The position numbers were made by a program, and so were the translations under genes. From NCBI GenBank assembly GCA_004552485.1, contig SFOH01000004.1, forward strand, positions 55,595-119,594: 64,000 nt of DNA, written 5' to 3'. This DNA comes from Bacteroidales bacterium. GTDB lineage: Bacteria; Bacteroidota; Bacteroidia; Bacteroidales; Muribaculaceae. The notes beneath the pieces are model-generated. The model did not search any database. It was not told where the DNA came from and was given only the letters and a program-made list of their open reading frames with translations. Shown here piece after piece: positions 27,287 to 36,174 of the stretch. Position 1 is the first letter of the stretch. The number at the start of each line of letters is the position of its first letter.

Positions 27287-29587
27287 ATGAAACACACACT
27301 ACTCACTGCACTTTTGGCCGTCGGCGCGGTTGTCGCCAATGCCGCCACACTCACCCCGGAGGCGGCTCTGGCACGCGCCTCCGAACTGATGCCGCGCTCC
27401 ACACGTCCGGCCGCGCCATCCACCATCCGCCCCGACCTCAAGCTCACCCTCGCTGCCGACGGTCAGCCCACTGTCTACGTCTTCGCCAACGGCACACGCG
27501 GCTACTTGGTGGCCGCAGCCGACGACGCCTGTCCCGCCCTCCTCGGCTACAGCGACAAAGACAAATTCTCCGGCGAGGCCATGGCTCCGGCCCTGCAATA
27601 CTGGCTCCAGGAATACTCCCGTCAGGTTGCCTATGCCCGCACTCAGTCCAACACCGTCAAGGTCCCGGCCAAAGCACGTCCTGTCCGCGCCGCCATCGCC
27701 CCCATGGTGGCCACACGCTGGAACCAGGATGCTCCGTTCAACAACGACTGTCCCGTTATCAACGGCGAGCGCTCCGTCACCGGATGTGTGGCCACAGCGC
27801 TGGCACAGGTGATGAAGTATCACAACTGGCCCGAGCACGGAACATCCTCGCACTCGTATACTTACAACGGTCAGACCATCTCTGCCGACTTCGCCAAAAC
27901 CACCTACGACTGGGCCAATATGCGTGACGTCTACACCTCCTCGGCCACCGCTGCCCAGAACGCCGCCGTGGCCACGCTCATGTTCAACTGCGGCGTGGCA
28001 GTGGACATGCAGTACACGGCGCAGGAGAGCTCGTCGGCCTCTTTCTCCGTCCCCGCGGCCCTCATCAACTATTTCAACTATGACAAGGGCATGCGCTACA
28101 TCCCCCGCGACCTCTACGGCCTCTATGACTGGGAGGACCTGGTCTATGAAAACCTCGTGACATACGGCCCCGTGCAATACTCCGGCCAGAGCGAGTCAGG
28201 GGGCCACTCATTTGTCTGCGACGGTTACAGCTCCGACGGATATTTCCACATCAACTGGGGCTGGGGCGGAATGTCCGACGGATACTTCCTCCTCACGGCC
28301 CTCGACCCGGAGACCCAGGGCATCGGCGGCTCCACCTCCGGCTATAACTACGCCCAGGACATCATCTACGGCGTCACAACACCCAAGGCCGACAGCAAAG
28401 TCTACGAACAAATGTTCGGCACCACGTCCATGACCCTCTCCGCCGCACAGACCACCCTCGGCTCCGGCCTCTACATTGAAATGGAAGTCATGAACGCCAC
28501 GCCGCTGGCACTCTCTTCCGTCATCTCCCTCAAGTTCAAGCCCGTGGCCGGCGGGGACTCCATCATCGCCACCGGCGCACGCTTCTCGCAGATGCCCAGC
28601 GGCGCCGCTCTCAGCAGCTGGGAGGTGGGCATACCCTCCTCCTTGGCTGCCGGCGAATACTCCGTCATTCCCTGCTTCCGAACCTCCGACGGCCTGTGGC
28701 GCGACATACCCTCATACATCGCCTATGCCGGCACCGCCAAAGCCACTGTCAACGGCAACATCATCACCTTCAGCCAGACCCGACCCTCCATCGCCGTCTC
28801 CGATATTGAGCCTCAGACTCCCTTCTACATCGGCACCGAATTCAACGTCAAAGCCACTGTGGAGAACACCGGCGCCACAGAGTATTACGGCGGCGTGGCC
28901 CTCGCGCTCGTCGACAGCACCGGCACCGTAGTCGGCCTTGGCGCCACCTATCCTCTTGACATCATGGCCGGCGAGTCCGCCGACATCGAATATGTCTCGG
29001 CCTTCAGTGCCGTCAACGGCGCAACACTCAGCGCCGGCACCCACTACATCTGCTTCATGGACCCGTCCACGGGCACCCGGCTCTCTGACTTCCAAGAGAT
29101 TGAGCTCGCCGACGCCGAAAGCACCTCAATGCGTGCCTCGGCTCCGGTTGTCGCCAACGCCTCGTCCGTAGACCCGCAGAAGATGCAGGTCACCTCCGAG
29201 GTCACCGTCTCCTCCGGCTTTTTCGGCGGCGCCCTCACCCTGGTAATCTTCCCCTACTCCACCTCGTCAGTCACCAGCGTTGGCTCGCTGCCCGGCCAGA
29301 CTGTATTCCTCCAGGGCGGTGACACGCAAACTGTTACCTTCTCCGGCGCCTTCTCCGCGGGTGAATCCGGCAAACAGTATATGTGCGGCGTCTTCTACGG
29401 CTCCACCCAGATTTCGCCCGTCACCATCTTCACCGTAGACATCCCCAGCGGCGTCGATGACATCACTGCCGAGGCCGACGCCAAACCCGTCTACTACAAT
29501 CTGAACGGCGTCCGCGTCACCAATCCCGTTCACGGACAGCTGCTTATCCGCATCACCGCAGGCAAGGCTCAGAAAGTCATCTACTAA
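27287..29587 (+). CDS. Secreted C10-family cysteine protease (streptopain/interpain-like)
   Basis: A 766-residue pre-pro-protease. Signal peptide to about residue 20; inhibitory Spi-type propeptide to about 130 (YVFANGTRGYLVAAADDACPALLGYSD). The protease domain has catalytic Cys167 in SVTGCVATALAQVMKYHNWP, His307 in GGHSFVCDGY, and the NWGWGG block at 323-328. Two or three Ig-like domains follow, and then a T9SS-like sorting domain (GVDDITAEADAKPVYYNLNGVRV ... GKAQKVIY). Relatives include SpeB of Streptococcus and interpain A and periodontain of oral Bacteroidales, which degrade host proteins. Monocistronic, with a strong terminator. Confidence 0.93.
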   Translation: MKHTLLTALLAVGAVVANAATLTPEAALARASELMPRSTRPAAPSTIRPDLKLTLAADGQPTVYVFANGTRGYLVAAADDACPALLGYSDKDKFSGEAMAPALQYWLQEYSRQVAYARTQSNTVKVPAKARPVRAAIAPMVATRWNQDAPFNNDCPVINGERSVTGCVATALAQVMKYHNWPEHGTSSHSYTYNGQTISADFAKTTYDWANMRDVYTSSATAAQNAAVATLMFNCGVAVDMQYTAQESSSASFSVPAALINYFNYDKGMRYIPRDLYGLYDWEDLVYENLVTYGPVQYSGQSESGGHSFVCDGYSSDGYFHINWGWGGMSDGYFLLTALDPETQGIGGSTSGYNYAQDIIYGVTTPKADSKVYEQMFGTTSMTLSAAQTTLGSGLYIEMEVMNATPLALSSVISLKFKPVAGGDSIIATGARFSQMPSGAALSSWEVGIPSSLAAGEYSVIPCFRTSDGLWRDIPSYIAYAGTAKATVNGNIITFSQTRPSIAVSDIEPQTPFYIGTEFNVKATVENTGATEYYGGVALALVDSTGTVVGLGATYPLDIMAGESADIEYVSAFSAVNGATLSAGTHYICFMDPSTGTRLSDFQEIELADAESTSMRASAPVVANASSVDPQKMQVTSEVTVSSGFFGGALTLVIFPYSTSSVTSVGSLPGQTVFLQGGDTQTVTFSGAFSAGESGKQYMCGVFYGSTQISPVTIFTVDIPSGVDDITAEADAKPVYYNLNGVRVTNPVHGQLLIRITAGKAQKVIY

Positions 29588-29651
29588 CCCCTCCGGGCGT
29601 CCGCGCCCCACGAAAGCCATCGAAAGAGAGGTATACTCAATTATAAGCCCG

Positions 29652-29696
29652 GCGAGGCAGACCCGTTCAATGCGGCGTCTGCCTCGCTTTATTTTT
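29652..29696 (+). terminator. Terminator of the C10 protease gene
   Basis: GCGAGGCAGAC at 29652-29662 pairs with GTCTGCCTCGC at 29677-29687, followed by a T-rich run that also holds the -33 element of the next promoter. Confidence 0.85.
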
Positions 29697-29724
29697 GCCA
29701 CGTGCGGAATTATTGGTACTTTTG
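29694..29724 (+). promoter_or_regulatory. Promoter for the 29748 gene
   Basis: TTTG at 29694-29697, a 19-base spacer and TACTTTTG at 29717-29724. The gene starts 23 bases later. Confidence 0.7.
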
Positions 29725-29747
29725 CAAAAAGAAACAGCGACAGCACT

Positions 29748-30380
29748 ATGGCAGACAACTATCTTGAACGACGCATGGAGGAACACCTCTCCGGCCGCGA
29801 CGGCGCCACCGGTCCCCGCGCCCGCAGCCGTGCACACACCTCGGGCATCAACACGCGATGCCCAGACGCATTAGCCGTCCCCGGCAAAGCCATCCTCCCC
29901 TTCGCGCCACGCCGTGTATTCATCGCCGGCAATACCACGAACTGCGCCACCGACATCGCCGGCCTCTTCGCCGACCTGGGCTGCCGCGTTGCCACCGCAC
30001 TCCCCGCTGACGCAGACGGCGACTCCCGCTTCCGCCGCTACCTTCTCGACACAACCGACACCGAATCGTTCCGAACAGCCTTCGAGTCGCTGCTGAAAGC
30101 CTGGCGCGACACCGACCTCGTCATTGACATGGACGCGGACACTGCCAACGTCATCGCCGACGTCTGGGACAACCACCACCGCCGATTCCCCGTCGTCACC
30201 GACTACGGATGCCGCCTAATCCTCGTTGGCGCGGATTCCAGCACCATCAGCAATGTAGCGCATAACTCATTCTCTCTCAACGCAGTATCCGTCGCCAACC
30301 GAAATACGCGCGACATCCTCGCCGCCATCCTCTTCGCGGCTCTTCCTCATGCCCGCGTCCTGAACGGCCTCGTCATCTAA
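29748..30380 (+). CDS. Rossmann-like protein of unknown function, SDR-type remnant
   Basis: ATG 29748 (MADNYLERRMEEHLSG) fits the promoter just upstream. The 210-residue protein has a nucleotide-fold-like start (APRRVFIAGNTTNCATDIAGLFADLGCRVATALP) after a basic, probably disordered N-terminal 50 residues. The YLERRMEE beginning recalls Bacteroidetes short-chain dehydrogenase-like proteins, but the SDR catalytic YxxxK is not visible and the usual GxxxGxG is changed to GNTTNCATD. I would not assign an enzyme activity. Standing alone with its own promoter, it is likely expressed. Confidence 0.65.
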   Translation: MADNYLERRMEEHLSGRDGATGPRARSRAHTSGINTRCPDALAVPGKAILPFAPRRVFIAGNTTNCATDIAGLFADLGCRVATALPADADGDSRFRRYLLDTTDTESFRTAFESLLKAWRDTDLVIDMDADTANVIADVWDNHHRRFPVVTDYGCRLILVGADSSTISNVAHNSFSLNAVSVANRNTRDILAAILFAALPHARVLNGLVI

Positions 30381-30443
30381 GCCTCGTGGCGCGTCATCGC
30401 CACTTTTCCCGCAATATTTTACCGCCGACGCACGTATTTGCGT

Positions 30444-30474
30444 TTTGCATTCTCACAAATTATTGTTAACTTTG
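30444..30474 (+). promoter_or_regulatory. Promoter for the ROK kinase gene
   Basis: TTTG at 30444-30447, 19-base spacer, TAACTTTG at 30467-30474: a full consensus match. The leader is about 85 bases. Confidence 0.75.
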
Positions 30475-30564
30475 CGGTTGACGCGGGCCATGCGCCGAAA
30501 CGGCCGCGGTCTGCCCTCGAAATTTTTGTCAATCAACTCATTTCTTACTCATAAACCATTACCA

Positions 30565-31566
30565 ATGAAACCTTACGTTATCGGCATTGACATGGGCGGC
30601 ACGAACACCGTCTTCGGTATTGTTGATGCCCGCGGTATTGTCATCGCATCCTCTTCTATCAAAACAGCAAAACACGCCAACTTTGACGACTATGTTGACG
30701 AGCTCTACACCGAGGTCACCAAGCTCATCAAAGAGAACGACGCCGAGGGCAAAATCCACGGCATAGGCATCGGCGCCCCCAACGCCAACTACTACACCGG
30801 CGAGATAGCCGACGGCGTGAACCTGCCCTGGCCCACCCCCATACCCCTGGTGCAGAAGATGCAGGACAAATTCGGCATCCCCGTTATGACCACCAACGAC
30901 GCCAACGCCGCCGCCATCGGCGAGATGACCTACGGCGCCGCCCGCGGTCTCAAAGACTTCATCATGATCACCCTTGGCACCGGCGTAGGCTCCGGCATCG
31001 TCATCAACGGCCAGGTTGTCTACGGCCACGACGGCTTCGCCGGCGAGCTCGGCCACGTGACCATGAAGCGCAACAACGGCCGTCTCTGCGGCTGCGGACG
31101 CACCGGCTGCCTCGAGGCATACTGCTCGGCCACGGGCGTGGCACGCACTGCACGCGAGTTCCTCGAACTCCGCAACGAGCCCTCGCTGCTGCGCAACATC
31201 GACATCGAGACCATCACCTCCAAGGACGTCTACGACGCCGCTGTCAACGGCGACAAGATGGCCAAGGAGATCTTCGAATACACCGGCAACATGCTGGGTG
31301 AGGCCATGGCCGACTTTGCCGCCTTCTCCTCGCCCGAGGCATTCATCCTCTTCGGCGGCCTCGCCAAGAGCGGCGAGCTGCTGCTGCGTCCGCTGCGCGA
31401 GAGCTACGAGCGCAACGTCATGAAGACCTTCAAAGGCAAAGCCCGCATCCTCCTCTCCGAGCTTAAAGAGGCCGATGCCGCCGTCCTCGGTGCCTCCGCC
31501 CTCGGCTGGGAAGCCAAGCCCCTCCCCGCCGTACCCGCTCCCGCACCTGCCGCCCCCGAAGCGTAA
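30565..31566 (+). CDS. ROK-family glucokinase
   Basis: ATG 30565 (MKPYVIGIDMGGTNT) is the right start: the phosphate-binding DMGGTN motif must lie near the N-terminus and the promoter is just upstream. The 333-residue protein shows GTGVGSGIVING, GELGHVTM (catalytic region) and the ROK zinc site CGCGRTGCLEAYCSATG. It phosphorylates glucose or a related hexose in the cytoplasm; exact sugar specificity cannot be told. The C-terminus ends in an unusual Pro-Ala-rich tail (PAVPAPAPAAPEA). Followed by a strong terminator. Confidence 0.92.
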   Translation: MKPYVIGIDMGGTNTVFGIVDARGIVIASSSIKTAKHANFDDYVDELYTEVTKLIKENDAEGKIHGIGIGAPNANYYTGEIADGVNLPWPTPIPLVQKMQDKFGIPVMTTNDANAAAIGEMTYGAARGLKDFIMITLGTGVGSGIVINGQVVYGHDGFAGELGHVTMKRNNGRLCGCGRTGCLEAYCSATGVARTAREFLELRNEPSLLRNIDIETITSKDVYDAAVNGDKMAKEIFEYTGNMLGEAMADFAAFSSPEAFILFGGLAKSGELLLRPLRESYERNVMKTFKGKARILLSELKEADAAVLGASALGWEAKPLPAVPAPAPAAPEA

Positions 31567-31675
31567 AAAGCATGGTTGTGACTAAGGATTAGAAATAATT
31601 CAGTCCCATCACAACGACACCCGGCCATTACAAAATATTGCTGTCCGATAAAAATTGAGAACAGCATAAACGCAT

Positions 31676-31715
31676 GACTCGACTGCTGATTCTAAGGCAG
31701 TCGAGTCTGTTTTTC
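31676..31715 (+). terminator. Terminator of the glucokinase gene
   Basis: GACTCGACTGC at 31676-31686 pairs with GCAGTCGAGTC at 31697-31707, then a T-rich tail. Confidence 0.85.
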
Positions 31716-31784
31716 TGATTTCAAAGCCCACAATAATCTCATCCATACCACATGCGACAGGGAACGCCAGTCAGCAGGCGATAA

Positions 31785-32003
31785 GGGTAGCCAGGTGGTG
31801 CAGGCTGCGCAGAGCGCTGCCAAACCCCTGATATGGTACCCCCACACAGAGCAGCACCGCATAGCGGTGCAATAGATAATCAGATGCAGAACATGCACCG
31901 GTTGATTTTTTCTAACGCACCGCTATGCGGTGCCCTCTATATTAAAATGCTTGTTACCAGGGGTTTGGCAGCGCTCTGCGCAGCCTGCACACCCTGGCTA
32001 CCC
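31785..32003. repeat. Nested inverted repeat: 46-bp outer arms, 17-bp inner palindromes
   Basis: Arms 31785-31830 and 31958-32003 are reverse complements at 44 of 46 positions. Inside them are two 17-bp hairpins, 31854-31870 and 31917-31933, each with a 7-bp stem (GCACCGC/GCGGTGC); the two are also exact reverse complements of each other. The sequence between is not symmetric. This looks like a miniature or REP-type dispersed element rather than a simple terminator. Confidence 0.9.
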
Positions 32004-32131
32004 TAATGGACGGCTCTGCCGTCCCACCTCCACCCGCACCTTATTCGGACAGTAATAATAACATAGCAGCATCCCGTCAACCTCACGGAGAGGATGGCGG
32101 GACGCTGAGTGTTTTTTGGTGGGGACGGCCG

Positions 32132-34162
32132 CTATTTGGCCATACCGCGCTCGAGGAAGCGCGTGAAGGCGGCGATGTTTTCGTCGTAGACGAAAGGCCC
32201 GGAGAGGAGCGCGCCGGTCGTCGGGTCGAGGATGACATAGTAGGGCTGGGCGTTGGCGTTGAACTTGTGGCGCTGGAGGTAGCTCCACTTGTCGCCATAG
32301 GTCTCCAGGATGACCTCACGGCCGTATTCGCTGACGGTCACGGGATCGGGAAGCGCCTTTTTCTCGTCCACCATCAGCTTGATAACCACAAAGTTATTCT
32401 CAATCATGGCGTGAACTTTGTCATTGTCGAGGACAGCGCCTTCCATCTTGCGGCAGTTCACACAGCCATAGCCGCTGAAGTCCAGAAGCACGGGCTTGTC
32501 CTGCTCGGCGGCGGCGCGCATGCCCTCGTCATAGTCGCTGTACTCGGTGAGAGCGCGGCCATAGAGGTTGAAATCCTGGGTGTAGAGCGGCGGCACGAAT
32601 GCACTGACGCCTTTGAGGGGTGCACCCCACAGACCGGGAACGAGGTAGGCCGCGAAGGCGATGGAAATCATGGCCAGGAAGAAACGGAAGACGCCGATGC
32701 TGGAGTTGGCTTTGCCGTAGTGTTTGAAGTTGTAGAGACCCATGAGATAGAGACCCATCATGAGGAAGATGGCAATCCAGAGCACGAGGAAGGCCTCGCG
32801 GTCGAGGGTGTGCCAGCCGTAGGCGAGGTCGGCCACGCTCAGGAATTTCAGCGACAGCGCCAGCTCGACAAAGCCGAGGACCACCTTCACCGTGTTCATC
32901 CACGAGCCGCTCTTGGGCGCCTTCGCCAACATCGACGGGAAGAGGGCGAAGAGGCAGAAGGGAATGGCCAGCGCCAGCGAGAAGCCGAACATTCCGACGG
33001 CCGGACCCAGCGTGTCGCCGGTGCTGACGGCTTCCACCAACAGCGTGCCGATGATGGGACCCGTGCACGAGAACGACACCAGCACAAGCGTGAAGGCCAT
33101 GAAGAAGATGCTCAGCAGACCGGTGGTTTTGCCGGCGGCGTTGTCGATCTTGTTGCTCCACGACGCGGGCAGCGTAATCTCGAAGGCGCCGAAGAAGGAG
33201 ATGGCGAAAACGACGAGCAACAGGAAGAAGATGATGTTGCATATAGCGTTGGTCGACAGGGCGTTGAGCGCGCTGGCACCGAAAGCGAGCGTCACAATCA
33301 AACCCATGGCCACGTAGATGACGATGATTGAGAGGCCGTAGACGAAGGCGTCGCCGCGCGACTTGGCGCCGTTGCCTTTCTTCATGAAAAACGAGACGGT
33401 CATGGGAATCATGGGCCACACGCACGGCGTCACCAGCGCCACGAAACCGCCCAGGAAGCAGGTGAAGAAGATGTACCACAGCGAAGTAGACTGCTGACTC
33501 TCAGCCTGCTGCACCTCGGCCGTGGCGGGCGCCCACAGGTCGGTGATGACGGCCGAGTCAGAGGGAATGGCGACGGCGGGGGCTACCGCAGCCGCAACCG
33601 TGTCGGTGGCGGCTACAGAGTCAGCCCGGGCGGGCACCTCGGCCGTATCGGCGGCCTTGGCATCGGCCTCATCAACCTCTTTGGCCTTGTCGGCTTTTAT
33701 CTTAGCTTTGCCGCTGAGAGAGAACGATTCCTTGGACGGCGGAATGCAGTTTTGGTCGTTACATGCTGAGAATGAAATGTTTCCGGCAATCTTGAAGTCG
33801 GGCTCCGTGGCCGTGAAACGCTGGCTGATGGACACCGAATTCGTCCACCAACGCAGCTCCGCCTCGAACATATCGTCGTACTGAACATGCGGCTTGGCCG
33901 ACGGACGCAGACCGCCGTCGAGCTTCACGCCCTTCAGCGTCGGGAACGAGATGGACAGCGGCGACGGCCCGATGTTGGGGTCGACATCGTTGGAATACAT
34001 GTGCCAGCCGGGCGCGATAGTGGCGGTGAAAACCACCTCTCCCTTGTCGTCGCCCTTCATAACAATCTTCTGACTCCACTTCACGGGAGTCATAATCTGA
34101 GCCATTGCGGGGAGCGCCGCAAGCAGCACCGCCCAAACAACTAAAAACCTGAATCTTGACAT
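32132..34162 (-). CDS. DsbD-type thiol:disulfide interchange protein, copy 1
   Basis: A 676-residue inner-membrane protein that carries reducing power from cytoplasmic thioredoxin to the periplasm. Signal peptide (to about 21), N-terminal DsbD alpha-like domain with the Cys pair region FSACNDQNCIPP, and an Ala/Asp-rich linker. The eight-helix CcdA-like membrane domain has PCVWPMIPMT and SFSCTGPIIGTLL. The C-terminal thioredoxin domain has GYGCVNCRKMEG. All active Cys pairs are present. It closely resembles the second copy at 51616-53607. Probably has its own promoter (34293-34300). Confidence 0.92.
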   Translation of the reverse strand: MSRFRFLVVWAVLLAALPAMAQIMTPVKWSQKIVMKGDDKGEVVFTATIAPGWHMYSNDVDPNIGPSPLSISFPTLKGVKLDGGLRPSAKPHVQYDDMFEAELRWWTNSVSISQRFTATEPDFKIAGNISFSACNDQNCIPPSKESFSLSGKAKIKADKAKEVDEADAKAADTAEVPARADSVAATDTVAAAVAPAVAIPSDSAVITDLWAPATAEVQQAESQQSTSLWYIFFTCFLGGFVALVTPCVWPMIPMTVSFFMKKGNGAKSRGDAFVYGLSIIVIYVAMGLIVTLAFGASALNALSTNAICNIIFFLLLVVFAISFFGAFEITLPASWSNKIDNAAGKTTGLLSIFFMAFTLVLVSFSCTGPIIGTLLVEAVSTGDTLGPAVGMFGFSLALAIPFCLFALFPSMLAKAPKSGSWMNTVKVVLGFVELALSLKFLSVADLAYGWHTLDREAFLVLWIAIFLMMGLYLMGLYNFKHYGKANSSIGVFRFFLAMISIAFAAYLVPGLWGAPLKGVSAFVPPLYTQDFNLYGRALTEYSDYDEGMRAAAEQDKPVLLDFSGYGCVNCRKMEGAVLDNDKVHAMIENNFVVIKLMVDEKKALPDPVTVSEYGREVILETYGDKWSYLQRHKFNANAQPYYVILDPTTGALLSGPFVYDENIAAFTRFLERGMAK

Positions 34163-34292
34163 AATGTGATATCTGCCGGGCGGGGGGCGCCTCGACGCCT
34201 CGCCCCGTCTTCCTAAGTTATTATTCCGAGATATTCTCTAAACTACTTATTAATTTCTCTGACGTGATTAAATTGATTTATTATCCACACCA

Positions 34293-34300
34293 CAAATATA
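34293..34300 (-). promoter_or_regulatory. Possible -7 box for DsbD copy 1
   Basis: TATATTTG on the minus strand, about 130 bases before the start. No clear -33 element. The 34163-34428 interval also contains a repeated TGACGTTAAT-like motif near 34380-34400 but no gene. Confidence 0.35.
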
Positions 34301-34428
34301 CAACATTTTCCCCTTATTCCCTCCCAATTCCTCCACTTTCTCGCACTTTTTCTTCTCATTAACGCCATTTGGCGTTGATTTGACGTTAATCTGACGTTAA
34401 TCGACGTGGATCAGAGGCGCGCTTGTGG

Positions 34429-35193
34429 TTAGGGGCGGAGGGTGCGGAGGGGGTGTTTGATGGCGCGGAAGAGGGTGCGGCGGCGGTCACGGAGGATTTT
34501 TGCGCGGATGAAGGAGGGGAGGAGGGTGTCGGGGAGGCCGGAGGCGCGGAGGTATGCGCGGGCGAAGGTTTCGTAGACTTCGTCGGGCTCGGAGAAGAGG
34601 AGGGTGTTGGCGCGGCGCTCCGTGAGTGTGAGGCTGTCGCGGAAGTGCATGCGGTTGATGTCAATGAGCTGCCAGTCAATCTCTTGCGGCAGTTCGGCGC
34701 CGTCGGCAACGGGTGTGAAGACGACGTTGGAGCGGTTGAGGTCGCCGTGGATTATGCCCAGGTTGTGGAGACGGGCGGTGAAGTTGGCGAAGGATTCGAT
34801 GGCGCGGCGGTCGTGCATCACGCTCTTGAGCGGCTGCATAGGCGCATAGGCGCAGATGAAGTAGGAATCGGTGAGCGCCCCCCATGCGTTGCGCTTCTCG
34901 ACGTAGGCCAGCGGCGCGGGCGTCTTAATCCCTAACTCTATGAGGCGCAGGGCGTTGTGATAGGCGCGGCGGGCTTTGGAGGGTCGGAAGCGGCGCGTGA
35001 CTTTGCGGACGGCGTTGAAGCGTTTGTAGCGCTTGACAACGACATCGGCGCCGCCGACCGTGACACGGCGCAGCCGGTTGCGGCCGGAGAAGATGAGTTC
35101 CCCCACCCCGTCAAAGTTGTCGGCGACGGCGAGGATGTCCTCGCGGCTGACAGCGGGCTGAAATGCCGGATTTATCTCTATCACGGTCTGCAT
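34429..35193 (-). CDS. Lipopolysaccharide (Kdo/WaaP-like) kinase-family protein
   Basis: A 254-residue protein-kinase-fold enzyme without a signal peptide. It shows a glycine-poor start, the phosphate-binding lysine region GGADVVVKRYKRFNAVRKVTRRF, the catalytic loop GIIHGDLNRSNVVF and the metal-binding LIDINRMHF. This is the pattern of Kdo kinase and WaaP-type kinases, which phosphorylate the inner core of LPS at the membrane. The substrate is inferred from the family and from the nearby lipid A genes. Confidence 0.85.
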   Translation of the reverse strand: MQTVIEINPAFQPAVSREDILAVADNFDGVGELIFSGRNRLRRVTVGGADVVVKRYKRFNAVRKVTRRFRPSKARRAYHNALRLIELGIKTPAPLAYVEKRNAWGALTDSYFICAYAPMQPLKSVMHDRRAIESFANFTARLHNLGIIHGDLNRSNVVFTPVADGAELPQEIDWQLIDINRMHFRDSLTLTERRANTLLFSEPDEVYETFARAYLRASGLPDTLLPSFIRAKILRDRRRTLFRAIKHPLRTLRP

Positions 35194-35236
35194 AAACGGT
35201 TATATTGCAGTGCGTTAAGACCCTTGCGCGGAGAGG

Positions 35237-35680
35237 TCACACGATTTTCGCTTCGTTCATCTCGTCGTATTCCGCCCAGTCGGGGTCTTCCTCGGCGGAG
35301 AGCGTCAGGGGCAGGAGCGGGAGCGGGGCCAGGCACTCGTTGAGTTTGCGCGTGAAGATGTGGACGGAGGTGACGTAGAAGACCCAGTCGCGGATGCCGG
35401 CGCCGGTGTAAATGCCGGTCATCACGGCCACGGGGTCGCGGGCGAATTCGGCGTCGAGCAGGTCGGTGACCTGCTCCATGAGGCGCGCTGTCTCGTCGTC
35501 GGGCATGGCGGCCGCAGGGGCGTCGGAGTATGTCCACGTGACGGTGAGGCGCGTGTGAAAGCGTGGATTGCTGCGGAATTTCTCCACATCCTGTCGCCCC
35601 GAGACAATGATGAGGCGGCCGTCGTCGCTCTCGGCGGGGGCGGTCCACCACTCGCCGTGTCTTGTGTCCTTCTCTTCCAT
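35237..35680 (-). CDS. DUF695 domain protein
   Basis: A protein of about 147 residues if started at ATG 35680 (MEEKDTRHGEWW); in-frame ATGs at 35698 and 35722 are alternatives. It has the DUF695 pattern: an N-terminal EWWTAPAESDDGRLIIVSGR, HTRLTVTWTYSD, the acidic PDDETARLMEQVTDLLDAEF helix and VMTGIYTGAGIRDWVFYV. The biochemical role of DUF695 is not known. It lies 43 bases before the kinase-family gene on the same strand and just downstream of rnpB. Confidence 0.75.
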   Translation of the reverse strand: MEEKDTRHGEWWTAPAESDDGRLIIVSGRQDVEKFRSNPRFHTRLTVTWTYSDAPAAAMPDDETARLMEQVTDLLDAEFARDPVAVMTGIYTGAGIRDWVFYVTSVHIFTRKLNECLAPLPLLPLTLSAEEDPDWAEYDEMNEAKIV

Positions 35681-35740
35681 AAGCTTATTTATAGGCATCC
35701 TCAGCAGCGGTGATTCTGCCAAGGACGTGCCGGGAACGTT

Positions 35741-35762
35741 TGTTCTCGAAAAAAAGAAAAAA
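35741..35762 (-). terminator. T-rich 3-prime end of the RNase P RNA
   Basis: On the minus strand the closing stem of rnpB (CCCGGCCCC) runs straight into TTTTTTCTTTTTTTC, which should release polymerase. Confidence 0.65.
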
Positions 35763-36161
35763 GGGGCCGGGTATAAGCCGGGTTATGTGGGCGCGTCACT
35801 ATCGGCGCATCTCCGCCCGGGGGCGGAGCGCGGAGACAACAGCTCCCGTCCGTCATTTATCTGCGGCGCCGCTCTCACGGCGTCTGAAGCAGTCTACCCC
35901 CCGGCAATGGGCGAGCAGCCCTTAAATGCCGGTGTACTTGACCTTGCAACCCATAAGACGTGCGGCACGCCATGTTGCCATGACGCCCGGTGGGCTCTTA
36001 CCCCACCTTTTCACCCTTGCCGCCTCGGGGGCGGCGGTCGTTCTCTGTCACGCTGCTCGGCCGTTGCCGACCGCCGGCAGATTAACCGGTATGGTGCTCT
36101 GTGTTGCCCGGACTTTCCTCACGCCGCTCATAACGTCGGCGCGCGACGGACCCCCGGTCCC
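35763..36161 (-). ncRNA. rnpB: RNase P RNA, class A
   Basis: Read on the minus strand, the region shows the universal blocks in order: GAGGAAAGTCCGGGC (about 36106-36120), AGGGTGAAAAGGTGGGGTAAG, the GGGTAGACTGCTTCAG-type P15/P16 segment, GATAAATGACGG, and ACATAACCCGGCTTAT near the 3-prime end. The ends were set by pairing GGGACCGGG (36153-36161) with CCCGGCCCC (35763-35771) as helix P1, with one mismatch. About 399 nt, normal for a bacterial class A RNA. It cuts the 5-prime leaders from tRNA precursors with RnpA. It starts only about 14 bases after the lpxA stop, and no consensus promoter is visible at its 5-prime end. Confidence 0.95.
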
Positions 36162-36174
36162 TATATGTTCGTTT

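Larger units (their letters stand above)
31567..32131. other. 565-bp gene-free stretch holding a terminator and a nested inverted repeat
   Basis: The stretch lies between convergent genes. It contains the glucokinase terminator and the 31785-32003 inverted-repeat structure. Short open frames here are explained by the repeat and show no protein-like character. Confidence 0.7.
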
